A DNA stretch of 64,000 nt from DASQHW01 sp038238245 (lineage in GTDB: Bacteria > Actinomycetota > Acidimicrobiia > IMCC26256 > PALSA-610), in assembly GCA_038238245.1 (NCBI GenBank), contig JBBRXX010000022.1, positions 1 to 64,000 of the forward strand, written 5' to 3'. The translations under genes and the position numbers were made by a program. Below are positions 1-8,221 of the stretch, one piece after another. The notes under the pieces are model-generated. The model was not told the origin of the DNA. It worked only from the letters and a program-made list of their open reading frames with translations, and searched no databases. Positions within the stretch are counted from its first letter, which is position 1. Each line of letters begins with the position of its first letter.

Positions 1-115
1 CCCGGTGCGCCCCCAACCCGCGCCCCGTCCCCCCCAAACCCAAAAAAAAAAAAACCGGGGGGGGGGTGGGGGCCCAAAAAAACCCCCCCCCCCCCCACGC
101 CCCACCCACCTGCCC
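1..115. other. Low-complexity contig end, probable assembly artefact
   Basis: Long runs of C, A and G follow one another with almost no mixed sequence. Nothing else in the window looks like this, and it sits at the very edge. It is most simply read as low-quality sequence at the end of an assembled contig. No gene should be called here; an open frame crossing it (from about position 66) is meaningless. Confidence 0.85.
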
Positions 116-122
116 GGGAGCG

Positions 123-521
123 TTACGCGGTGGCGGGAACTGCGCTGTTCCAGGTCCGCTTCTCGCTGTACTGATAGTTCGTGACGAGGCTCACTGCGAG
201 GACCGCAATGCCGGCCACGATGTAGAACACGGCCAGACCGCTGTCGCTGTCGCGGAAGTCGAGCGCGAACGGCGAGATGAGCAGCAGTGCAGCAGCCAGA
301 TAGTCGCCACCGCTGTGCACGGTGAACGGCAGCACCTTCTTCACGCCGAGCGGGTATTTCGTGAGCATGCTCACGAGCAAGACGACGGCGCCGACGACCA
401 CTCCCACCGCGACAGCCTTGCCGCTTGCGCCGGAAGCGATCGCCACGATGATCAGAGCGAAGCCGACTGCGTAGTCGGCGATGGCGTGGAACCACGCCGG
501 AAGCACACGCACGAGCGACAC
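123..521 (-). CDS. SPW-repeat-like small integral membrane protein
   Basis: A 132-residue protein with about four hydrophobic helices and short loops. An SLVRVLPAWFHAIADYAVG stretch near the N-terminus and a later FTVHSGGDYLAAALLLISPF stretch resemble the SPW-repeat membrane family, whose function is unknown. The start is the GTG at 521 because AAGGAG lies 7 nt upstream; an open frame reaching to 740 would overlap the divergent kinase gene and has no membrane character there. Family assignment is by general resemblance only. Confidence 0.7.
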   Translation of the reverse strand: MSLVRVLPAWFHAIADYAVGFALIIVAIASGASGKAVAVGVVVGAVVLLVSMLTKYPLGVKKVLPFTVHSGGDYLAAALLLISPFALDFRDSDSGLAVFYIVAGIAVLAVSLVTNYQYSEKRTWNSAVPATA

Positions 522-609
522 GATGATCTCCTTCAGTTCTCCACCACACTTGACGGTCGAGAGTTCTTCGAAGCGGCCCGTGCAGTTGGATGAGTGAAAG
601 AATCGACCC

Positions 610-1641
610 ATGAACATGCCCGCGCTGGTCGATGCCGAACGACTGGTGACCTGGATGGACGACCAGGGGATCGAGCCTGGCGCCCACGTCGAAGTCGAGC
701 GCATCACGACCGGGCATTCCAACGAAGTCTTCCGTGTCATACGCGGGCACCACGTCTACGTGTTGCGGCGCCCGCCGCGCACACCGTTGTCGCCGACCGC
801 ACACGACATGGCACGCGAGTTCCGGTTGTTGCATGCGTTCCACGGTCACGCATCGGTTCCCGTGCCGCGTCCCGTCGCGCTCTGCACTGACCGTGAGGTG
901 ATCGGGGCGCCCTTCTATCTCATGGACCCGATCGACGGTGTCGTCGTGCGTGAGCGGATCCCGCCGCCGCTCGACAAAGATCCCGGCGCACCGCGCGCGT
1001 GCGCGTATGCGTTGATGGATGCACTCGCCGGAATCCATGCGTTCGACTGGAAGCACGGCGGTCTCGACGGATTCGGCAAGCCGGACGGCTACCTCGAACG
1101 ACAGGTGCCGCGGTGGCTCGGCCAACTCGAGCGCTACAAGTCACGCCCGCTGCCCGAGGTCGACGAGGCCGGCCGCTGGCTCCAAGCGCACACGCCGCCG
1201 ATGCAGCCGCCGGCGGTGATCCACGGCGACTACAAGCTCGACAACGTGATGTTCGCCCCGTGCCTGCCCGTCCAGCTCGTCGCCGTGGTCGATTGGGAGC
1301 AGTCCACTATCGGCGACCCACTCGTCGACCTCGGCTGGGTGATCGGTCTGTGGGTCGAAGCGGGGGAGGCGTCGTCGCCTTCGGGCGTGTCGCCGTTCGC
1401 CGCGTCGGCGGACGTGCCGACGCGCGCGGAGCTCGTCAAGCGGTATGGAGACCGCACCGATCGCGACCTCACGCATCTCGCGTTCTACTGCGTGCTCGGC
1501 TTGTTCAAGCTCGCATGCGTCATGGAGGGTTCCTACGCGCGCTTCAAAGCGGGCACCAGCGATGATGCGTACTTCGCCGACCTCGAACAAGGCGTGCCCG
1601 CGCTCGCGCGCCGCGCGCTGGAATTCGCCGAAGGCAACTAG
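610..1641 (+). CDS. Phosphotransferase family protein (APH/ACAD10-type kinase fold)
   Basis: 343 residues with the aminoglycoside-phosphotransferase/choline-kinase fold. The catalytic loop HGDYKLDN is at 205-212 and the metal-binding VVDWE, the DFG equivalent, at 226-230. In actinobacteria this subgroup is usually linked to acyl-CoA metabolism (the kinase-like domain of ACAD10/11) rather than antibiotic resistance. The DUF6285 gene nearby, a frequent partner, supports this. It is divergent from the SPW-like gene. The substrate cannot be told from sequence. The ATG follows TCGACCC, a string shared with the dispersed repeat at 5.7 and 35.1 kb. Confidence 0.85.
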   Translation: MNMPALVDAERLVTWMDDQGIEPGAHVEVERITTGHSNEVFRVIRGHHVYVLRRPPRTPLSPTAHDMAREFRLLHAFHGHASVPVPRPVALCTDREVIGAPFYLMDPIDGVVVRERIPPPLDKDPGAPRACAYALMDALAGIHAFDWKHGGLDGFGKPDGYLERQVPRWLGQLERYKSRPLPEVDEAGRWLQAHTPPMQPPAVIHGDYKLDNVMFAPCLPVQLVAVVDWEQSTIGDPLVDLGWVIGLWVEAGEASSPSGVSPFAASADVPTRAELVKRYGDRTDRDLTHLAFYCVLGLFKLACVMEGSYARFKAGTSDDAYFADLEQGVPALARRALEFAEGN

Positions 1642-2420
1642 TCCTCGAGGTCGACGATCAGCGGTGCGTGATCGGAGGGCCCCGAGCCCTTGCGCGCGTT
1701 GCGGTCGACGACGGCCCACGTCACCCGCTCGGCGACCGGTTTCGTGGCAAGCACGTGATCGATGCGCATCCCGCGGTGCTGGTGGAAGTCGCCGGCGCGG
1801 TAGTCCCAGTAGGTGTAGAGCCGGTCCTGGTCCGGATACACGCGCCGGAACGTGTCTTCGAAGCCCCATTCCTGCAGGCGCGTGATCGCCTTGCGTTCGG
1901 GCTCGGTGACGTGCGTCGAGCCGACGAAGGCCTTCGGGTCCCATACGTCGCGATCGTCCGGGGCGACGTTGAAGTCGCCGCACACGACGAGCGGATCGGT
2001 GGGGGAGTAGTGCTTGGCGATCCAGTCGTCCATCGTCGAGAGCCAGTGCAGCTTGCGCTCGTAGAAGTCGGTGCCCACCTCGCGGCCGTTCGGCACGTAG
2101 ACCGAGATGAAACGAATGCCGCCACACGTCGCGCCGAGCGCGCGCGCGTCACCCTCGTAGGGATCTGCCACCTCGGGACCGAACCCATGCGACGGGTCCT
2201 CGAGCCCGACGCGCGACAGGATCGCGACGCCGTTCCACTGTCCCTGGCTGTGGTGCACCGCCTCGTAGCCGAGCGCCGAGAAGGCGAGCGCGGGAAACGA
2301 CTTGTCGGCGGTCTTCGTCTCCTGGAGACACAGCACGTCGACGTCGGCGTAGCCCAGGAATTCCTCGATCCGCGGGAGCCGCACTTTCAGTGAGTTGACG
2401 TTCCACGTCGCGATGCGCAT
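1638..2420 (-). CDS. xthA: Exodeoxyribonuclease III (AP endonuclease, Xth type)
   Basis: 260 residues, normal length for the EEP-fold AP endonuclease/3'-5' exonuclease of base-excision repair. Visible catalytic elements are WNVNS with N7, the LQETK box with metal ligand E34, GDFNVAP at 148-154, and the C-terminal SDHAP with D250 and H251. It converges on the kinase gene with a 4-bp overlap. The DUF6285 gene lies upstream on the same strand, with a 12-bp gap between them. Confidence 0.95.
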   Translation of the reverse strand: MRIATWNVNSLKVRLPRIEEFLGYADVDVLCLQETKTADKSFPALAFSALGYEAVHHSQGQWNGVAILSRVGLEDPSHGFGPEVADPYEGDARALGATCGGIRFISVYVPNGREVGTDFYERKLHWLSTMDDWIAKHYSPTDPLVVCGDFNVAPDDRDVWDPKAFVGSTHVTEPERKAITRLQEWGFEDTFRRVYPDQDRLYTYWDYRAGDFHQHRGMRIDHVLATKPVAERVTWAVVDRNARKGSGPSDHAPLIVDLED

Positions 2421-2432
2421 GCGCCGCGCACC

Positions 2433-2759
2433 CTACCCGTCCGCTTCTCCCAGATAGCCGGGGTTCGCGACCAGGAGCTTCTCCCGCACGGACGCGCGCA
2501 CCTGGGCGCGGACCTCGTCGAGGCGGTCGTCGAGCGATCCGTCCCGAATGCGTGCCGCCAGCTCCCGCTCGGCGCCGCGCTCACGTGCGAACGCCTCCAC
2601 GACGGGTCCTTGTCCGAGCTCGCGCTCGACCATCCCAAGCGCGTTGATCGAGACGCGCGTGTGGAACTGCACCCTGCCCTCGGTGGCGGTCATCACGTCC
2701 CGCTCGAGGAATTCGCGCACGGCGGCCACGAGCTCCGCCGCCGTCGGACGGTCCTGCAT
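2433..2759 (-). CDS. DUF6285 domain-containing protein
   Basis: A soluble 108-residue protein beginning QDRPTAAELVAAVREFLERDV, the pattern of DUF6285. Members are commonly found next to acyl-CoA-dehydrogenase-linked phosphotransferases, like the gene at 610-1641, but have no defined biochemical role. It is mainly helical, with no cysteines or catalytic signature. It is encoded just upstream of xthA, probably on one transcript. Confidence 0.75.
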   Translation of the reverse strand: MQDRPTAAELVAAVREFLERDVMTATEGRVQFHTRVSINALGMVERELGQGPVVEAFARERGAERELAARIRDGSLDDRLDEVRAQVRASVREKLLVANPGYLGEADG

Positions 2760-2819
2760 GACACGGGTCTACTCCAGCGGCGCCGCGAACCGCGATCCCG
2801 GATCGGGGAACAATGGAGG

Positions 2820-3380
2820 GTGGCCTCGGAGTCGGACGCGGCGGTGATCCGGGCGTCGCTCGACGAGCCCAGCCGCTTCGGCGCGCTGTTCGACCGGCAT
2901 GCCACCGTCGTGTTCCGGTACCTGGTACGCCGGGTGGGTGTCGACGAGGCGGAGGCACTGCTCGGTGAGGTGTTCCGGGTCGGCTTCGAGAAACGCGCCA
3001 CCTACGACAGTGCACGACCGAACGCGCGTCCGTGGCTGTACGGGATCGCGACCAACCTGCTGGCAAGGCACCGGCGCAGTGAGGCGCGCCGGATCCACGC
3101 CACCGCACGTCTGCTCGGTCGTCGGCCACTTGCCGACGACCCGACCGACCGCATCGTCGCCACGCTCGATGCCGCAGAGCTGTGGCCGCAAGTGGCCGAT
3201 GCCGTGGCCCGCCTGCCCGTCGAGGAGCGGGACGCACTGATCCTCTACGTGTGGGAGGAGCTGAGCTACGAGGAGATCGCGAGCGCGCTCAATGTTCCGG
3301 TGGGTACCGTGCGGTCGCGACTGAACCGGGCACGAATGAGTTTGCGCGAACTCCGGGCGTCGATCGGGAGACAACAGTGA
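2820..3380 (+). CDS. RNA polymerase sigma-70 family (ECF-type) sigma factor
   Basis: About 186 residues. Region 2 spans roughly residues 15-85 (LFDRHATVVFRYLVRRVG and PWLYGIATNLLARHRR). Region 4 spans roughly 130-180 (LPVEERDALILYVWEELSYEEIA, then the helix-turn-helix ending GTVRSRLNRAR). It lacks the regions 1 and 3 of housekeeping sigma factors. The GTG at 2820 has GGAGG directly abutting it, so the GTG at 2844 is an alternative start. The stop overlaps the next GTG in a GTGA junction, so the following gene is translationally coupled; in related loci that position usually encodes the sigma partner protein. Confidence 0.85.
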   Translation: MASESDAAVIRASLDEPSRFGALFDRHATVVFRYLVRRVGVDEAEALLGEVFRVGFEKRATYDSARPNARPWLYGIATNLLARHRRSEARRIHATARLLGRRPLADDPTDRIVATLDAAELWPQVADAVARLPVEERDALILYVWEELSYEEIASALNVPVGTVRSRLNRARMSLRELRASIGRQQ

Positions 3381-3967
3381 GCGACGACTTCGATCCGCTC
3401 CGGGCGATGCGCCCCGACCGGGTCCGGCCCGACGATCCCGCCGAGCCGACGATCTTCGCACGAGAGAAGGAGCGCTTGATGTCGACCATCGGTGACACCA
3501 CGCAGGAGGCTTCGAGCGACCTGCGCATGCCCGACATCTATCCCCGCCTTGCCTACGAGGACGAGCGCGCCGCGCTCGACTATCTCGTCCGTGTCTTCCA
3601 GCTGGCAGAGCTCCGCGAGGCCCGCACCGATACGGGCGACAGCCTGCTCGCGTGGTTGCGCGTCGGTGACGGCGTCGTGATGATCGGGCACGCCAACGCC
3701 GAGATCCACCGGATCCACAGTCCCCATTCGCTCGGCAACACCACCGTGCAGATGATGGTTTACGTGCGCGACGTCGACGCGCACTTTGCGCACGCGGTTG
3801 CCGAAGGTGCGGACATCACGATGCCGGTCCAGGACGCGTTCTACGGCGAACGCCGATACGAGGCCACGGATCTCGAGGGTCACCGGTGGCATTTCGCCGA
3901 GCGGTTCGCCGATATCAAGGCGCGCGGCGGCACCGTGTCCGACGATCCGTCGGGCGGCAAGGAGTGA
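3377..3967 (+). CDS. VOC (glyoxalase/bleomycin-resistance fold) protein with anti-sigma-like N-terminal stub
   Basis: Residues from about 45 onward form a VOC domain (IYPRLAYEDERAALDYLVRVF through YEATDLEGHRWHF), the fold of glyoxalases, extradiol dioxygenases and drug-binding proteins. The first 35 or so residues (SDDFDPLRAMRPDRVRPDD, then FAREKERL) look instead like the start of the small partner proteins encoded after actinobacterial ECF sigma genes. The GTG at 3377 overlaps the sigma stop. An ATG at 3479 with AAGGAG 7 nt upstream could start a separate VOC-only protein of 162 residues. The real product may be the fusion, the short form, or both. Confidence 0.7.
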   Translation: MSDDFDPLRAMRPDRVRPDDPAEPTIFAREKERLMSTIGDTTQEASSDLRMPDIYPRLAYEDERAALDYLVRVFQLAELREARTDTGDSLLAWLRVGDGVVMIGHANAEIHRIHSPHSLGNTTVQMMVYVRDVDAHFAHAVAEGADITMPVQDAFYGERRYEATDLEGHRWHFAERFADIKARGGTVSDDPSGGKE

Positions 3968-3998
3968 GCACGGCGGCAAGAGCATCGTCGGCGTGGCC

Positions 3999-4634
3999 AT
4001 GACCGCGGGTCAGGATCTGCCCGCCGGCTCGTTCTCGTCGTGGGCCGCGCGCACGCGACGCGCGCAGGTGAGCGACGAGGACGCCGAGGTCCCCTGCGGC
4101 GGGTGCACCGCGTGCTGCCGCTCGTCGTACTTCGTCCACATCGCACCCGACGAGACGGACACCCTTCGCCGAGTGCCGCTCGAGCTCCAGTTCCCGGCGC
4201 CCGGACTTCCCGAGGGACACGTCGTGCTCGGGTACGACGAACACGGTCATTGCCCGATGCTCGTCGAGGAACGGTGCTCCATCTACGAGGATCGTCCGCG
4301 CACGTGTCGCAACTTCGACTGCCGCGTGTTCGCGGCGGCCGGGGTCGCGCCGGACGAGGACGGAAAGGCGTTGCTCACCGCGCGGGTGCGCCGTTGGAAC
4401 TTCAGCTACCCCACCGAGCGGGACGCACTGCAGCACGCCGCGGTGCGGGCGGCCGCGGCGTACCTGCGGGCGCATCCCGAGTGCTTCCCCGGGGGATCGC
4501 TGCCGAACGCGACACAGTTATCGATCCTTGCGCTCGAGGTGCACGAGACCTTCCTCCGGGCAAGCGACCGCTTCGACAACGTCGAGCTCACGACCCCCGA
4601 TGTGGAGACGGTGAGGGCAGCACTCGGCAGGTGA
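3999..4634 (+). CDS. YkgJ-family cysteine-cluster protein
   Basis: About 211 residues. A CGGCTACC cluster (CX2CX2CC) near residue 29 and a second set of cysteines (CSIYEDRPRTCRNFDC) near 90-105 match the YkgJ/UPF0153 zinc- or iron-binding family. Biochemical roles in that family are mostly undefined. A GTG six bases upstream (3993) is an alternative start. It ends 19 bp before the convergent kinase gene. Confidence 0.8.
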   Translation: MTAGQDLPAGSFSSWAARTRRAQVSDEDAEVPCGGCTACCRSSYFVHIAPDETDTLRRVPLELQFPAPGLPEGHVVLGYDEHGHCPMLVEERCSIYEDRPRTCRNFDCRVFAAAGVAPDEDGKALLTARVRRWNFSYPTERDALQHAAVRAAAAYLRAHPECFPGGSLPNATQLSILALEVHETFLRASDRFDNVELTTPDVETVRAALGR

Positions 4635-4653
4635 GCGACGGCGCGTGCCGGTC

Positions 4654-5679
4654 TCACCAGCCGCCGTCGAGGATGTCGAGCAGATCCCACTCCATCTCGG
4701 CGACGCGCCGGCCGAGCGTGGCGAGCTCGACGGAGCGCAGCACGCCGGTGAGATGGGTGAACGCCTGCGCGATGCAGATCACGCCCCACTTGAGCGTGCC
4801 GAGCGCGACCCACCATCGCAGCGTGTCTTCGTCGATTCGCCGGCCACCCGCGCGCTCGTACGCGTCGAGGAGTTGCGCGACATCGCCGAAGCCGCCGACG
4901 AGCTTGTCGACCACGCCGAAGCGCCACGACTTCACACACAGCCACCCGAGGTCCTCGGCCGGGTCACCGAGATGCGCGAGCTCCCAATCGAGTACGGCGC
5001 GCACGCCGTCGGGCCCAATGATGAGGTTGCCGTTGCGGAAGTCGCCGTGTACGAGTGTGGGTCTCGCGCCCTCGGGCGGCGCGTGGTCGGCGAGCCACCG
5101 CAATCCGAGCTCGAACGCGGGATGCGGTTCGCCGAACCCGTCGAGGTTGTCGCGGTATTGCGCGATCTGGAACGCGGCACTCTGTACCGGCAACTCCGGA
5201 AGGGTCGCCGCGTCAGTCGCGTGAATGCGTGCCGCGATGTCGCCGCACTGCGATGCCAGCAGCGGTCGCGCGCCCGCGTAGATGTCGTCGCGCAGGATGC
5301 GGCGGGGGATCGTCTCACCGTCGACACGATCCATCACGAATCCGTGTCCGAGGTCGTCGTCGGGCCCGAGCAGGACGCGTACGCGCGGGACGGGCACGCC
5401 GGCCGCGGCCGTCGCCTCGAGCAGCGAGTACTCGGTTTCTCGCTCCGACCACCCGGTGTGGCTCCCGGGATCTCGCCGCAGCACGAGTCCATGGCGCTCG
5501 CCGTCGGGTGCGACCAGCTCGAACGTCCATGTCTCGCGCGATGCACCACCGGAGAGACGGCGTAGCCCAATGACTGCTCCCGGCCCGCAGGCCGGCGCCA
5601 CCACACGCGCCAGCGCAACAGGATCGGGCGCTCCACGTGTCACGAGGGGAATGTAATTCAGGGTTATCTCCATCTTCAT
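4654..5679 (-). CDS. Phosphotransferase family protein (APH fold), second copy
   Basis: 341 residues with the kinase loop HGDFRNGN at 211-218 and LDWELAHLGDP from 230, again the acyl-CoA-associated APH subgroup. The N-terminal nucleotide-binding lobe (LSGGASRETWTF) is intact. The ATG at 5679 sits at the end of the dispersed 52-bp repeat, which also supplies GGAG 7 nt upstream; an alternative ATG lies 6 bases further in. It is divergent from the response-regulator gene. Confidence 0.85.
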   Translation of the reverse strand: MKMEITLNYIPLVTRGAPDPVALARVVAPACGPGAVIGLRRLSGGASRETWTFELVAPDGERHGLVLRRDPGSHTGWSERETEYSLLEATAAAGVPVPRVRVLLGPDDDLGHGFVMDRVDGETIPRRILRDDIYAGARPLLASQCGDIAARIHATDAATLPELPVQSAAFQIAQYRDNLDGFGEPHPAFELGLRWLADHAPPEGARPTLVHGDFRNGNLIIGPDGVRAVLDWELAHLGDPAEDLGWLCVKSWRFGVVDKLVGGFGDVAQLLDAYERAGGRRIDEDTLRWWVALGTLKWGVICIAQAFTHLTGVLRSVELATLGRRVAEMEWDLLDILDGGW

Positions 5680-5728
5680 GGGTCGACTCCACGCTCCGCT
5701 CCCCTCCGGTCGCTGCGCTGTCGTCTCC
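5677..5728 (-). repeat. Copy A of dispersed start-codon-adjacent repeat
   Basis: Read on the minus strand this begins GGAGACGACAGCGCAGCGAC and ends GGAGTCGACCCATG, the ATG being the start codon of the kinase gene. It matches 35052-35102 over its whole length apart from a few substitutions and one indel, with the first 27 bases identical. The terminal GGAG is a usable ribosome-binding site for the ATG. Confidence 0.85.
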
Positions 5729-5792
5729 TATCTCCACGATTTCTCCACAGGCCCATGCGGACTCGTACACGTTGCTTCCGTAGGCTCAGGGT

Positions 5793-6512
5793 GTGACGTC
5801 CCTGGCACCCCGCGCGCGAGAAGGGTCGGCGCGCACGGTGGTGGTGATCGAGGACGAGTCGTCGATCGCCCAAGCCGTCGCCGCCCGCCTGCGAAGCGAG
5901 GGATACGACGTCGAGGTCGCGAGCGACGGGCCCAGCGGCGTCGAGCTCTGCGAACGCGCCCGACCCGACCTCGTCGTCCTCGATCTCATGCTGCCCGGCC
6001 TCGACGGCATCGAGGTGTGCAAGCGCGTCCAGCACGACCGCGCGGTTCCGATCCTGATGCTGACCGCTCGCGACAGCGAGGCGGATCTCCTCGTCGGATT
6101 GGCCGTCGGTGCCGACGACTACATGACGAAGCCGTTCAGCATGCGCGAGCTGATCGCGCGTGTGCATGCGTTGCTCCGGCGCGTCGACCGCAACGCGGCC
6201 GAAACCGATCTGGCACCCGTCCGCATCGGTCCGATCGAGCTCGACCTCGAGTCGCGACGCGTGCGACAAGACGGTGAGCCGGTGCACCTCACACCGACGG
6301 AGTTCGATCTCCTGCACTATCTCGCGGCGCGGCCCGGTCGCGTCGCGACGCGCGAAGAGCTGCTCGCACAGGTGTGGGGCTACGACGTGCCGTCGGGCGC
6401 GCGCACCGTCGATTCCCACATCCGCTCGATCCGGCGCAAGCTCGGCGCCGACCTCATCCGCACCGTGCACGGCGTCGGATACGCGGTCGAGGAGGCGCCC
6501 GTATGGAGCTGA
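5793..6512 (+). CDS. OmpR-family DNA-binding response regulator
   Basis: 239 residues. The receiver domain has the acidic pair at 21-22, phospho-acceptor D64 (VVLDLMLPGLDG) and K113 (MTKPF). A C-terminal winged helix of OmpR/PhoB type runs from about 140 (LTPTEFDLLHYLAARPGRV to RTVHGVGY). It starts with GTG and overlaps the downstream kinase gene by 10 bp, a classic two-component operon. The regulated genes are unknown, but ribB follows directly in the same transcript. Confidence 0.95.
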   Translation: MTSLAPRAREGSARTVVVIEDESSIAQAVAARLRSEGYDVEVASDGPSGVELCERARPDLVVLDLMLPGLDGIEVCKRVQHDRAVPILMLTARDSEADLLVGLAVGADDYMTKPFSMRELIARVHALLRRVDRNAAETDLAPVRIGPIELDLESRRVRQDGEPVHLTPTEFDLLHYLAARPGRVATREELLAQVWGYDVPSGARTVDSHIRSIRRKLGADLIRTVHGVGYAVEEAPVWS

Positions 6513-7570
6513 AGCGCCCGCACCCGCCCGAACGTCCGCTCGATCCGCTGCCGACGCTCAAGCTCAAGCTGAGCGTGGTCATCCTCGCCGCGGTCGCGGT
6601 CACCGTTGTCGTGTTCTACATCGGCGTGCACATCAGGTTGTGGCCATCGGTCGCCGGTGTGCTCGCGGGGCTCGTCGCGTTGAGCGTGGTGTGGGTGCTC
6701 GCACGCGGCTTGACCCACCCGGTGCGCGAGATGGTCGACGCCACCGAGGCAATGGCGCGCGGGGACTTCTCCACACGCGTCACCGACACTTCGCACGACG
6801 AGATCGGCACCCTTGCCCGCTCGTTCAACCAGATGGCCGCCGAGCTCGCCGAGACGGATCGCTTGCGCCGGGATCTCGTCGCGAACGTCAGCCACGAGCT
6901 CCGCACCCCGATCACCGCGCTCCAGGCCGTGCTCGAGAACCTCGTCGACGGTGTCGCCCCGCCCGACCCCGAGACCCTGCGGACGATGCTCGCCCAGGTC
7001 GAACGGCTCGGACGGCTGGTGCAACAGCTGCTCGACCTGTCCCGCCTGGAGTCGGGCACGCTCCCGCTCGACCGTCGGCTCTTCGAGGTCGAACCGATGC
7101 TCGAGCACGCGATCCGCGAGTCACGGCTGCAGACCGACGCGGTGCGGTTCGAGATCGAAGCGGTCCCGCACGGCTTCGGGCTCGAAGCCGATGCCGAGCG
7201 CCTGCACCAGGTCGTCGCCAACCTCGTCGAGAACGCGGTGCGACACTCCCCGCCGCAAGGCACCGTGCTCGTGCGCGTGGTCGCGGCCTCCGGCGGTGCA
7301 CGACTCGAAGTTGTCGACGAGGGCCCCGGCATCGCGGATCAAGAGGCGGCGCGCGTGTTCGAGCGTTTCTACCGGTCGGACACCGCGCGTTCCTCGAGTG
7401 CCGGCGGCGCCGGCCTCGGACTCGCGATCGCCCGTTGGATCGTGGAGCTGCACGGCGGCGAGATCCACGTCGAGCGCAACGAACCCCACGGGTGTCGCAT
7501 GGTCGCGACGATCCCGGGCCGGGTCGATCTGCGGCCCCATCTTCCCCAGCTCATCAACGAAGGACGGTGA
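6503..7570 (+). CDS. Sensor histidine kinase with HAMP domain
   Basis: 355 residues. Two transmembrane helices (about 21-42 and 46-68) are separated by only a few residues, so there is no periplasmic sensor domain. A HAMP domain follows, then HisKA with H131 in NVSHELRTP, the N box NLVENAVRHSP around 244, DEGPGI near 272 and GAGLGLAI. It starts inside the response-regulator gene. Signal perception must occur in or at the membrane or through a partner. Its stop overlaps a possible GTG start of ribB. Confidence 0.95.
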   Translation: MELKRPHPPERPLDPLPTLKLKLSVVILAAVAVTVVVFYIGVHIRLWPSVAGVLAGLVALSVVWVLARGLTHPVREMVDATEAMARGDFSTRVTDTSHDEIGTLARSFNQMAAELAETDRLRRDLVANVSHELRTPITALQAVLENLVDGVAPPDPETLRTMLAQVERLGRLVQQLLDLSRLESGTLPLDRRLFEVEPMLEHAIRESRLQTDAVRFEIEAVPHGFGLEADAERLHQVVANLVENAVRHSPPQGTVLVRVVAASGGARLEVVDEGPGIADQEAARVFERFYRSDTARSSSAGGAGLGLAIARWIVELHGGEIHVERNEPHGCRMVATIPGRVDLRPHLPQLINEGR

Positions 7571-7572
7571 CG

Positions 7573-8214
7573 GTGTCCTTGACGTTCATCGACGACGCCC
7601 TGCGTCGTATCCGGCGAGGCGAAATGGTTCTCGTCGTAGACGACGAAGACCGCGAGAACGAGGGCGACCTCACCCTCGCGGCCGAATGGGTGACACCCGA
7701 GGCGATCAACTTCATGCTGCGCTGGGCACGCGGCCTCGTCTGCATGCCGTGCGACGCAGAACGACTTCGCGAGCTCGAGATCGGCCCGATGGTTCCCGCC
7801 GGTCACGCCGGCTGCGACACCGCGTTCACCGTGACAATCGACCACCGTGACGCCGGCAGCGGCATCGGCGCGCAGGACCGTGCGCTCACGATCCGGCAAG
7901 TGCTCGCCGGTGATTCTCGTCCCGAGGACTTCGTGCGCCCCGGCCACGTGTTCCCCCTCCGCGCGCGTGATGGGGGCGTGCTCGAGCGGCGCGGCCACAC
8001 CGAAGCGGCGGTCGACCTGGCCCGGCTCGCGGGGTGCGCGCCCGTCGCGGTGATCTGCGAGGTGTTGCACGACGACGGCTCACCGGCGCGGTTCCCGTAT
8101 CTCTCGATGTTCGCCGAAGAGCATCGGATCGCGATGGTGTCGGTCGCGCAGCTCGTCGAGTATCGCCAGGGCGCGGGCACCGCGGCCAGCGCGCGCCGCG
8201 CGCTGCTGCTCTAG
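7573..8214 (+). CDS. ribB: 3,4-dihydroxy-2-butanone-4-phosphate synthase
   Basis: 213 residues, a stand-alone RibB without the GTP-cyclohydrolase-II domain found in RibBA fusions. It converts ribulose 5-phosphate to the four-carbon riboflavin precursor. The signature VVDDEDRENEGDL is near the N-terminus, and GHAGCDTAFTVTID, RPGHVFPL and the RRGHTEAAVDL block follow. GAAGGA lies 8 nt before the GTG at 7573; another in-frame GTG at 7567 overlaps the kinase stop. Placement directly behind a two-component system is unusual for a riboflavin gene. No FMN riboswitch is seen. Confidence 0.92.
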   Translation: MSLTFIDDALRRIRRGEMVLVVDDEDRENEGDLTLAAEWVTPEAINFMLRWARGLVCMPCDAERLRELEIGPMVPAGHAGCDTAFTVTIDHRDAGSGIGAQDRALTIRQVLAGDSRPEDFVRPGHVFPLRARDGGVLERRGHTEAAVDLARLAGCAPVAVICEVLHDDGSPARFPYLSMFAEEHRIAMVSVAQLVEYRQGAGTAASARRALLL

Positions 8215-8221
8215 ATCTCGT

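Noticed and set aside
66..593. Plus-strand frame of 175 residues at the left end
   Set aside because: It begins in homopolymer artefact and is antisense to the SPW-like membrane gene; composition is Asp/His/Arg shadow.
610..1641. Aminoglycoside-resistance kinase
   Set aside because: The APH fold is shared, but the subgroup and DUF6285 neighbour point to acyl-CoA-linked kinases.
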